Origin: Antedon mediterranea
Lineage: Eukaryota > Echinodermata > Crinoidea > Comatulida > Antedonidae
Length of the DNA: 64,000 nt
Direction: 5' to 3'
NCBI RefSeq assembly: GCF_964355755.1
Contig: NC_092672.1
Coordinates: 3,348,001-3,412,000 of the forward strand
A program made the translations under genes and the position numbers. Positions 24,448 through 33,860 of the stretch are shown piece by piece. Below the pieces are notes generated by a model. That model did no database searches. It was given only the letters and a program-made list of their open reading frames with translations, and had not been told where the DNA came from. Each line of letters starts with the position of its first letter. Position 1 is the first letter of the stretch.

Positions 24448-24911
24448 TTAAAGAAATATAATATTTATGAAGTGATGAAAATGGAAGAAATCTGATAAAT
24501 ACATCTTAGAAGAATTTCTAAAGAGTTGGCAAATCTGGAGAAATGATGAAGAAGAAGAAGAAGAAATTACCAGTTTGATTAAGAAACAGAAAGAGAGAGA
24601 GCAACAGGTAGACTAAGAGAGGAAATTGTATGAGGGAAGGATCTTAGAAGCTAACTGGATGAATAGACATCTAAGGAGATACAATGGTTAGAAACAAATT
24701 AACTGACTAAGGATGAATAGACATTTGAGGGGATACAAGGGTTTTAGACAACTGACTGATGAATAGGCATTTGAGGAGATGCAAGGATCTTAAATGCAGC
24801 AAATTCTAATACATAGCAGATTGACTATACAGAAGCAGAAGAAGAAATCGACTCGAAAGACGGTACTCAGATTATGATCGCAAATAAAAATTAAATGGCT
24901 GAAAAGAAAGA

Positions 24912-25054
24912 GTAAAGCTCTGTCTACACTATCAAACTAGTCTTACAAAAATAGTGTGATGTGCCCAAATATGGTAGTGATATGACATCATCATGTCCAT
25001 TTATGGGCACATCACTTTTTTTGTGACAAAGTTTGATAGTGTAGAGTAGCTTTA
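24912..25054. mobile_element. MITE family 1, copy 5
   Basis: Begins GTAAAGCTCTGTCTACACTA and ends AGTTTGATAGTGTAGAGTAGC. It has GTGATGTGCCCAAATATGG and GACATCATCATGTCC inside, and lies about 460 nt downstream of the SMG6 stop. Confidence 0.9.
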
Positions 25055-25880
25055 GAGTGACTGATTTTAAAGTAGTCATTTTTTTCAGACAAATGATCAA
25101 TTATAAACTTGTTGAAAAGGAAATAGTAAAAGTTTACAATAGATTAGTATCTAAATGCAATAGGAACTGCTAAAATAATTATAAGTACTAATAAACACAT
25201 TTGTTAAATGGTGGCTTGTTAACATATTTAACAGATTTAGAAGTTTTGAAAATTCAAAGAAGTAATAAATATGTGACGTTTTAATCATTGATTTGTAAAA
25301 GTAATTAAAAAATGTTTTAAATGCGTTTGAAGCCAACAGAATAGCAGAATAAGACCTGTAAGTACAAGGAACGAAACAGAAAATAAAATTACAAATAGGT
25401 TATGTATTTTACTAGAGTAACCGTTTCAGTTTGTTTAATTTTTTTTTTTATAAAGAAATTTGTCGTTAAAATATATTATAACTTTTACAAGCACCTTGTT
25501 TGATTTTAACTGTACACTAAAAAGTTAATTTTTTTTTTTTTTGCATTTTGCAAAACAAAATTAACATTTTTAAATAGTATATCACATTTTTTATAGATAT
25601 TTTTTGCTATAGTTTATGATAAACTATGTTGGACTATTTTACTGTGTAAACAAAATAAATAATTTAAAGTTAAAATACAAATTTGTTTTATTTGATATGT
25701 ATTCTACTGCAGTACCTACTTGTTTCACTGCAGTAATGTATGATTTTATTTGATTGCTTGAATGAAGCAGTCACAGCAATAAACAATGTGTATTTGTATT
25801 TAAAAATAAAGCATGCTAAATAATTGCATAAACAGGTTTTTACTTCAGTAACTGCAGTAGAATAATGTTGACATTGTCCT

Positions 25881-26065
25881 GTAAGCGTGGTTCCCACTAG
25901 CGACGCAACACAAGGACTTAATGCAACGCAAGTGAATTGACCAATCACAAGCGATGGCTTATTCGCTTGTGATTGCTAACTGTCTATAACTTTGCTTGTC
26001 ATTGGTTAAAACGCTTGCGTTGCGTTTACGTCCTTGCGTTACGTTCTAGTAGGAACCAAGCTTTA
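25881..26065. mobile_element. MITE family 5 (TIR GTAAGCGTGGTTCCCACTAG)
   Basis: Ends GTAAGCGTGGTTCCCACTAG and CTAGTAGGAACCAAGCTTTAC are inverted copies. Next to each are GACGCAAC / GCGTTACG and AATTGACCAATCACAAGCG / TTGTCATTGGTTAAAACG. 185 bp. It abuts a CTGCAGT-type repeat piece related to 2835-2880. Confidence 0.85.
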
Positions 26066-26883
26066 CTACACTACAAAAAAAACCTTTTTGAAGATTTTGG
26101 GGTTTATTTTGTGCCCATAATACCAATGTTACCAAACTTTTTTAAATTAGTTTCAAACGTGCAGTTAAAAATGTGTACTTTGTATATTAATTTGTGAACT
26201 GTGGTTTTGTTTAAACTTGTTTTTGGTTTAAATTTGTTTTTGGTTTAAATTTGTTGTTGTTTCACTGCTAGTCCTAAATTAGTGGTGAATGAAATCACTT
26301 ACTTTATAAACCCAAAATTGGATTAGTGTACATTCCAAGTTTAATTTGATGGTACATAATGAAATACCCCTATAGTGTTGTAAATACTATAGGCCTACAC
26401 AAGTTTGTATATATTAAATATCAGTACAGTGTTGCAAAATGTTAATAAACATTATTTTAGTTATTTATGGAAACTGTTGTTTTTTAATGTTGTTCGTTTC
26501 CACCAATGATATCATGATTTAATGTCACATGACTTCTTTTGTTAAATTGTTGACACTTTACTGTCAACACAATAGCTTTTATTGTAAAATTGTATAATGA
26601 TGTCAGCTTAATAATAGGGCATTGTAGTTATTGTATTTTTCAAGTCTATAGACTTACCTTTAGTAAACCTTATCTACAGATGCATATTGAAGTGACTGCA
26701 TCTCTACATATATCATCAACATCATTTATAAACATACACAAATATCAAACATAAAACTCCCCCCCCCCCCCCCAATATACACCAACATTTATATTGTAGT
26801 GTACACTGTTACCACATGAGTCCATGTCACATATTTATTTATTCTGTACTGATATAAATACCATATATAATCCCAGGCTCATG

Positions 26884-27180
26884 TGTAATTCCACCCCCTA
26901 ACTTAGGCTATATTTTATACCCCAAGCCCCTTTGTCACACTCAAATGTAATCCCACCCCCTAATTTAGACTACATTTTATATCCCAAGCCCCTTTGTCAT
27001 ACTCGAATGTAATCCCACCCCCTAATTTAGGCTATATTTTATACCCCAAGCCCCTTTGTCACACTCGAGTGTAATTCGACCCCCTAATTTAGTCTACATT
27101 TTATACCCCAAGCCCCTTTGTCATACTCGAATGTAATCCCAGTCCCTACTTTAGGCTACATTTTATACCCCTTTGTTATA
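26884..27180. repeat. 62-bp minisatellite, five copies
   Basis: Units begin TGTAATCCCACCCCCTAATT and contain TACATTTTATACCCCAAGCC and CCTTTGTCACACTCGA. Starts are at 26884, 26946, 27008, 27070 and 27132. The last copy is truncated. Confidence 0.9.
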
Positions 27181-27772
27181 CAGTATATGGTTAAAGTAGG
27201 TCATATACATTACCTCAACGAGGAAGTAAATATTACATACCTGAGTAATTTTTTTATATCAAATTTCTGTAACTCTTTGAAAGAACTTATTATTATTATT
27301 TTCTGCTTTCATTTCCTTATGTGAACTGGCTTGGATAACCAACTTCCTGTTGCGATTTATGTAATATTTCTTAGTTTTGGAAAATTTGAGCTACTATTGA
27401 TTATAGAAAGGTAATTATATTTATTTTCCTAATTCTGAATTCATGTTTTTTATCACATCACCATCATGTTGCATTTGTTTAATATAAATACATACATTTA
27501 TATATTATATAAATACATGTTTATTTTCCTTCTATTGGTGTCTAAATTGTTTGAATCCAACCCTAGCCATCAGCTTAAGTTTGGTGGTCTCGAGATATGC
27601 ATGCCAGGCTAGTGATCTGGAGGTCATGTGTTCAAGAATTTTCTTCTTTTTTTTGTATAAAGTCAGAGTAAGTAAACACATGTATGTAAATTATTACTGT
27701 ACGTATACATACTTACTGTTTTCATTGTTATGATTTTGTACCTCTTTAGATTTCAAATTTTAAAAATAAAAC

Positions 27773-30594
27773 ATGGGGAAAGACTGTGACCAGACTACTA
27801 CAGTGGCCCCAACACCAGCAGGTAAATAGAAAATGAGTGGAAACATTGTATTTTTATTTTGAATACCTCATGTAACTATACATTGTCATTGTCAAAATCT
27901 TGTGTTTATTATTATTTACTAAAACCAGTATAATTCTATGTTGTAATAAATGGCTATTATGAATAGGCTATTTTCTTATACATAGTATACAGTAAGATTA
28001 AAGGGGAACTCCCGGGTTTAAGTTTCTATTGATCAATATCAATGATAAACCCGGAGCTACCCTTTAAGAATAACCACCTGAAGGATCATATACCTTGTTT
28101 CCGTAGATGTTATTATAAATCTTTCAAATCATATTATTATTGTTTCAGAGTCTTCTCCTGCAATAACTGTTTTATCCATAATTTTCATTTCTATGGGATG
28201 TTTATACTGTCTTTATGTCTTGTTCAAACTGATAGTATGGCTTTCTAAGTTCAAGAAAAGAAAACAGAATAGAGGTATGTGTAAACTTAATTATCAACCT
28301 TGTAGTCTCCCTTTAAAAAGATTTAAAACCATTAATAATTAATTGATTATTATTATTACCATAGTATTATCAGTTAAATAAGTGCTGCTGGCATATAAGC
28401 ACCACAATTAAATAAGTGCTGCTGGCCTATATGCACCACAATTAAATAAGTGCTGCTGGCATATAAGCACCACAATTAAATAAGTGCTGCTGGCATATAA
28501 GCACCACAATTAAATAAGTGCTGCTGGCATATAAGCACCACAATTAAATAAGTGCTGCTGGCCTATATGCACCACAATTGAATAAGTACTGTTGGCATAT
28601 GAAGCACCACAATTAAATAAGTGCTGCTGGCCTATATGCATCACAATTGAATAAGTCCTGATGTCATATAAGCACCACTGTTGAATAAGTGCTGCTGGCC
28701 TATATGCATCACAATTGAATAAGTCCTGATGTCATATAAGCACCACTGTTGAATAAGTGCTGCTGGCCTATATGCATCACAATTGAATAAGTCCTGATGT
28801 CATATAAGCACCACTGTTGAATAAGTGCTGCTGGCCTATATGCACCACAATTGAATAAGTACTGCTGACATATTAGCACCACAATTGAATAAGTCCTGAT
28901 GTCATATAAGCACTGCTGTTGAATTATCGTTTCCCATATCTGTAAGTTGTTGTGTTTCATTCATTAGAAAAGATAGAGGGATATACCGAAGAATGTGATG
29001 GATGTCAAAAGATGAAGTATTTTTGCGCATGTGACAAAAAAAAAGATGATCAGCACATTGATGACAAAACTTCTCCAAGTGAAACTACTGCCATTGGATT
29101 TGATAATAATCTTAGTTACATCAAAGAAGAAGATGAAATGGAAGAGGAAAAAGCAGAAGAAGCCATAGTTGGACTTGAAGGTAAATAAATCCGATTTTGG
29201 CAAACTCCCCCGGATCCCTACACATCCCCTCCCCCCCCCCTCCTACCAGGTGATCAATAATGTTATACTGTTTTTAATAGACTTTGTTTACATTGTATGC
29301 TGTGCTTTAGCATTTATAATATTATTGATGGCTTTACTGCATTTTATTTAGTGACAAATATCCGTGGTCACGGTTTGAGGGCCGATAATTTTTTATAAAT
29401 AATGGAAACAGAAGATAGCATTATAATATCCTATTGATACGTTTTGCTTATCTGGAGTCTTTTCTTTTTTTATATGACCATAAATTAATATTAGTTTAAA
29501 CAATTCTCTGCGTTTTTTTACTTTTCCCCCGATTGTTAAATGTTGAATTGAAAGTATATAAATAGATACAGAGGCACTTTGGCAGTTCAACAATGTATTG
29601 TTGAAAAGGTAGTATTAATATTTGAAACATCATTGTTCAAGAATGAATTGCAATTTTTTAAAAGACCTTTAAAGATTCCCTAGTTTTGTATCTATATAAG
29701 TCTCATGAGTGTAGCACTATTTTATTTTCAATTACCTTTTTACATTATTTTTACTATATATAGTGGAGCATTAGCTTGGTGGTTAACGTGCTTGCCTTCC
29801 AATCCAAGGTCCAATCCTGACCTAGTGCCGGGTTGTAAATCTCAACTTTTTCAACTCCACTCCCTAAGCCTCAAATGAGACTTAGTTTATAAGGACAATA
29901 AATTATTAAATAGTTTATTCATCCCGCAATTGGCGAGTTACTTGCTGTTGGATGCGTCTGAAATGGAAAAAATAAAAAAACTCTTCACCCTATGTTTCTC
30001 CTTTGTTTACTGTTGCTATAGTATACAATTAGTATCAAGAAACACTATAAATGTTAGGGCCTGGCTTTCAACAGGCCTTGATTTTGTACCCTCTACATTA
30101 TTATTATTATTATTCCTACCTTATTAGCACTAACTAACTTAATTGTTTAACTTTTACACTATATGATTAACGTTCGTCTCACATTTTAAGACTTAGTTTA
30201 TAAGGACAATAAATTATTAAATAGTTTATTCATCCCGCAATTGGCGAGTTACTTGCTGTTGGATGCGTCTGAAATGGAAAAAATAAAAAAACTCTTCACC
30301 CTATGTTTCTCCTTTGTTTACTGTTGCTATAGTATACAATTAGTATCAAGAAACACTATAAATGTTAGGGCCTGGCTTTCAACAGGCCTTGATTTTGTAC
30401 CCTCTACATTATTATTATTATTATTCCTACCTTATTAGCACTAACTAACTTAATTGTTTAACTTTTACACTATATGATTAACGTTCGTCTCACATTTTAA
30501 CATTAATACTAATTACCATTAGTATTCTTCTATTACTGTAGAAGATTCAAATTACAATGTGGACAACACACAAAGCAGAGAGGAAATCAAATAA
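27773..30594 (+). CDS. Unrecognised single-pass membrane protein (4 exons, 146 aa)
   Basis: Exons 27773-27821, 28149-28274, 28968-29180 and 30542-30594 join in phase (441 nt). The N-terminus is short and Thr/Pro-rich (MGKDCDQTTTVAPTPAESSP) with no cleavable signal peptide. One hydrophobic span covers about residues 21-48 (ITVLSIIFISMGCLYCLYVL onward) and is followed by a basic KFKKRKQNR stop-transfer. The cytoplasmic tail has a small Cys cluster (CDGCQKMKYFCACDKKK) and then an acidic stretch (KEEDEMEEEKAEEA). I recognise no family. The basic flank after the span suggests a type III topology with the N-terminus outside. Past the TAA at 30592 the frame stays open and acidic for 39 more codons to TAA 30712-30714, so the stop may be a recent nonsense change. 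Introns 2 and 3 hold repeats. Confidence 0.75.
27999..28067. mobile_element. Tiny hairpin element between TTAA sites
   Basis: TTAAAGGGGAACTCCCGGGTTTA and its approximate inverse AACCCGGAGCTACCCTTTAA bracket a 69-bp hairpin, with TTAA at both ends. Lies in intron 1 of the membrane-protein gene. Confidence 0.7.
28372..28925. repeat. 34-bp minisatellite, about 16 copies
   Basis: The unit reads AATAAGTGCTGCTGGCATAT plus AAGCACCACAATTA. GTGCT and AGCAC within each unit can pair. In the second half, alternate units carry TCCTGATGTC, giving a 68-bp higher-order period. Intron 2 of the membrane-protein gene. It gives spurious open frames on the minus strand. Confidence 0.95.
29763..29878 (+). mobile_element. 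tRNA-like SINE head
   Basis: TAGCTTGGTGGTTAACGTGC (A-box-like), then CCTTCCAATCCAAGG and CCAATCCTGACC (B-box-like), with flanking GGAG and CAACTCCACTCCC. Related heads: 56203-56285 (minus strand) and a fragment at 19620-19690. The body of the element is the duplicated block that follows. Confidence 0.6.
29879..30500. repeat. 311-bp perfect tandem duplication
   Basis: 29879-30189 is repeated as 30190-30500 with no difference that I can see. The block starts GACTTAGTTTATAAGGAC, contains a run of ATT triplets and ends CGTCTCACATTTTAA. Intron 3 of the membrane-protein gene. It could be a very young duplication or an assembly artefact. Confidence 0.95.
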
Positions 30595-30979
30595 AATACA
30601 GAAGAGGGAGTAACAGCAAATGATTCAACCATCGATACAACAGACGATGTTCAAGTAGCTGATACTAAATTTGTTGCCCCTATCTTAGAAAATGTTGATA
30701 GTTCTGTTGCATAAAAATAAATGAATAATTAAATAAAGGAAAATCATGTTATTACATGCTGCAAAGAGGCCATTATCCCAGCGGAATTTATTACACAATG
30801 TATATATTTACTACTGGTACCGTATTAATATTGGTGGTTTCTGTAGGTGTCGTAGACTTAGGCCTAAACTATATGGAAATAGTTAATTTAATTTTAAATA
30901 TGGTCAACATTTTTGTAAATCAAACCTGATGCCACCTCTTTGGTTACATGTTTTTAATTTAATTATCAACTACTAATGT

Positions 30980-31364
30980 CAGGGGCGGACGCAGGGGTGT
31001 TGCCCCAGTTGCCCGGGCAACACCCTTAATTTCATGCTAAATGTTTTTTGCTGCCACTAAATTAAAATTTAGATCCCACTTCATCATAGGCATATATTAA
31101 CCATTAATGTCGTTATAGAAGTCCAGTGTTGGAAGGGTCTATATGTAAATTGACTGACTGCAGCATAAAATTAACCGCGCACAATTTAACGGCGGTCAGT
31201 GGGTAATCCGGTCAGTGGATTTTTTTTCTTCATTTCTCTACGTCCGTAAAATTAGGCAGAATTTCCGTAGTAATTACAAACCTGTGGCGTCATAAATGCT
31301 TGGTTTCTATTATGGCCCTGGACTCTTGGTCAACCCCCTTAAAATAGTCCTGCGACCGCCCCTG
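30980..31364. mobile_element. Non-autonomous element with TIR CAGGGGCGGACGCAGG
   Basis: Left end CAGGGGCGGACGCAGGGGTG and right end CCTGCGACCGCCCCTG are inverted. Flanks share only ATGT on each side, so the target-site duplication is unclear. CAGGGG termini are common in hAT-type elements. 385 bp, no transposase. Confidence 0.7.
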
Positions 31365-31884
31365 ATGTAAAATAATAAAATGTTTGACATTTTTTGATAT
31401 TGTCTGTTAGCAATTGTCAGGAGACATAGTGACGTGTTCGGTCGGCTAATTGTCTGTCGGCCAGTTGTACCGTGTTGGTTATTAAATTGTATTCTATTCC
31501 ATTTTCCTGTTTGTTTTGTTATGTATTATTTTGTGTTTCGATTTTAAAATAAGAATTTCAATGAAATGAAAATGGTATTACACAAAATTCTCGAATTAAG
31601 CCTTATATTAATTATCCGATTTTCCAGTAGCAATTCAGATTTTCTAAATAAAAAAAAAGTTTTGTAAACTTCTTGTCGATAGAGGGCTTAGTACAAAATG
31701 TACGTCAACAAAAGCATGTGAAAAATTCAAGAAGTCGGTATATTTTTACGTACACTCTGGGATTTTGGTTTTGATTTAAATTACCTTAGGATACTCTACA
31801 GCTACAGTATATATATGTAAGTAATTAATTATGCAACATGTGAATCACTTTTCATAGTTGAATCATAAAAATGTTTAGCCCTAA

Positions 31885-32235
31885 TAGACCTAGCTAGCCT
31901 AGCCTAGCCTTACTTAAAAGAAAAAGGCCTAGCCTAGCTAGGCCTAGCCTAGGCCTACTATATGCTAGGCCTTGCCTTCCTAGCTGGAGGTCCTAACCTA
32001 TCTATAATCCTAGGCCTAAAAAGGCCGGCAGGCCTAGGCCTGGCCCTAGCTAGAAAAGCTAGGCCTGACTGGCTACTAGGCCTAGGCCTTTAATACCTGG
32101 ATATTACTACCTAGCTACCTAACTAACTAGCTAGTTAGGCCGAGAGGACTACCTAGTACTAGTAGAAGTAGTAGGCATTCCTAAATATCAAACTAAAGCA
32201 AGGCCTAGTAGGCCTACCTAGGCCTAGACTAGATA
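31885..32235. repeat. TAGGCCTAGC-rich low-complexity tract
   Basis: Dense, irregular repeats of AGGCCT, CTAGGCCTA and TAGCTAG, largely self-complementary, directly upstream of the isolated exon at 32322. No fixed period. Confidence 0.8.
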
Positions 32236-32321
32236 GATCCTCTCCCGGTCGGTCATCAGATGATCAGGTACTATTACTAAATACTATACACCGAAAGCAA
32301 CCGATTCGAAAGAAGAGTGCA

Positions 32322-32423
32322 ATGGTGAGATTGCCAACAATCGGCAACAACGCGATGTACAGTAGGGTCTCGCTGCTTGGCATCACCTCCTACACAAAAA
32401 AAAATCCTGCGGCAGAATACAAG
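32322..32423 (+). CDS. Isolated first-exon candidate, 34 codons
   Basis: An ATG opens 34 codons (MVRLPTIGNNAMYSRVSLLG and on to KNPAAEYK) that end exactly at a strong donor AAG|GTAAG, phase 0. Base composition is richer in GC than the flanks, as expected of a real 5' exon. I find no convincing second exon before the C1q cluster. The nearest acceptor (TTTATTTCAG at about 32497-32506) leads to a stop after six codons, which would give a 40-residue protein. Family not recognised. Confidence 0.4.
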
Positions 32424-33241
32424 GTAAGATCGATGTATAAATAGGATAAAGTTAGATAAAAAGATTGATTTAAAAACAGCCGTTTGTACTTCAGTTTTAT
32501 TTCAGCAGCACACACATGGACAGTGAAACGTACTGGTTTTAACAAAATATTTTTTTAATTAATTATATTTATTGTACTGCATGCACTTTCAAATTTTATT
32601 AAATGGTGATAAAATGAATTATATTACTTATATTTTCACAGTTTAAAAAAACTTTTATTTATTTATTAAAAATTTGGCACACATTTAGCCCAAGAGGAAA
32701 CCATGGGCCAATGGCCCAACACAGAAATGCTGAACCCCCCCCCCCCCTAAACTGTTGTAATTTTAAAGTAGAAAACATACCGTAACAGTGTAGGTAGTTA
32801 ATTTTCAACATTTTATAGGCATGTAAAACATTTCATCTTGTACTGGTACTATGGTAGCATTTTTACTAATAAGAGTAGTACTCAGTAAATTAGACATAAT
32901 TTTGTTAATTTTTAACAAAGTTTGGATTCTGTTTGGCATTATAATGGTATTATTTAGCGTAGAAGTTACAATACAGTATTTAACAAATATAAAGTATGTT
33001 TAAAATAATTATTTTCAATAATTTAAGGAAAACAATAAATTAAAAAATTAAATTGTGAATAAAATATATTTATTATTACACAATGATTTGAGTTTGTATG
33101 CTATAATGTTACAGTATATGTTATTAAATTTTTTGCAAATGATAGGCATGTTTATTTGTATAGGTACAACTTTAAGCTGGATAAAGCAAGAAACATGATA
33201 ATGACCTTTGTCCTAAATACCTAGAACTATAAAAGATATAG
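32424..33241. other. AT-rich spacer
   Basis: Contains a poly-C run at about 32737-32748 and A/T-rich sequence. No gene or named repeat seen. Confidence 0.5.
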
Positions 33242-33330
33242 TCCATACTGTACAATCACCAGATACCAGATCAAATACCACCAATGTGCTTGCATAATTT
33301 TATTCATCCTGACCTGAAAAGTGTTTCCCA
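33242..33330 (-). pseudogene. C1q-domain gene fragment
   Basis: The reverse complement encodes ASTLVVFDLVSGD followed by VWT, which is the ASTMVVLDLVSGD..VWT strand of the C1q domains in the cluster. Both sides lack the rest of the domain. It is the most downstream relic of the array. Confidence 0.8.
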
Positions 33331-33860
33331 ATATGATCGACTCTATCGCACCAAAAGTGGATGCATCACAGAAACAAAACAATAATATCAATCTGCATAC
33401 CGGTAGGTATTTATAGCTGGCTGCTTAAATTATTAAAAATAAAAATAGACTTATTTTTAACATTTTGAAAAGAAATCTTGATTATCGCAATATGTTCATA
33501 TAGAATTATTTTTAAAAAAAAATATAGTCTGTGGCCTTAAAATAGACTAGAAAAATGTAGGAAAAGTGTCTATTTCAAACATTATACATACATTATAATT
33601 ATAAATATGTGATAAAAAAGAGAATAAAAAAGTAGAAAAGAACATTAAAAAATAATAAATAAATAAATATACCTAGTAGTATTCGGATATGGGATAAAAA
33701 GCAAATATGCATATTATGGAAATATGTAAAATCATAACACAGATTATAATAATAATATTTGATATTTAGTGTACAGGAACATCTATCCTTCTTTATGCCG
33801 CATAGAGTAGGAAACCTGAGAATGAACAAAATCCATCAGGATCACTTGAGTAATAGTTAT

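Larger units (their letters stand above)
24448..27772. other. SMG6 3' flank and spacer to the next gene
   Basis: Probable SMG6 3' UTR with an AATAAA near 24886. It then holds a family 1 MITE (24912-25054), A- and T-rich DNA, a CTGCAGT repeat piece with MITE 25881-26065, a poly-C run (about 26759-26773) and a 62-bp minisatellite (26884-27180). An acceptor-like CCTCTTTAG at 27741-27749 marks the start of the exon carrying the next gene's ATG, so a 5' non-coding exon probably lies in this spacer. Confidence 0.6.
30595..32321. other. Spacer with a TIR element and an AGGCCT-rich tract
   Basis: Begins with the open extension of the membrane-protein frame (to 30714) and AATAAA near 30735. It then holds the CAGGGGCGG element (30980-31364), AT-rich DNA and the AGGCCT-rich tract. 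No other gene seen. Confidence 0.6.

Noticed and set aside
26759-26773. Any CRISPR or prokaryotic mobile system in the window
   Set aside because: Repeat arrays here are contiguous minisatellites without spacers, and the genes are intron-containing animal genes.
28709-28960. 83-aa minus-strand repeat protein
   Set aside because: It is a translation of the 34-bp minisatellite, inside the intron of the membrane-protein gene.
29930-30438. Two identical 65-aa frames
   Set aside because: They lie in the 311-bp duplicated block of an intron, next to a SINE head. Composition is not protein-like.
32322-32423. Identification of the orphan exon as ATP synthase subunit e
   Set aside because: A faint likeness (a Tyr-Ser...Leu-Gly pattern) is too weak to name it, and no second exon supports it.
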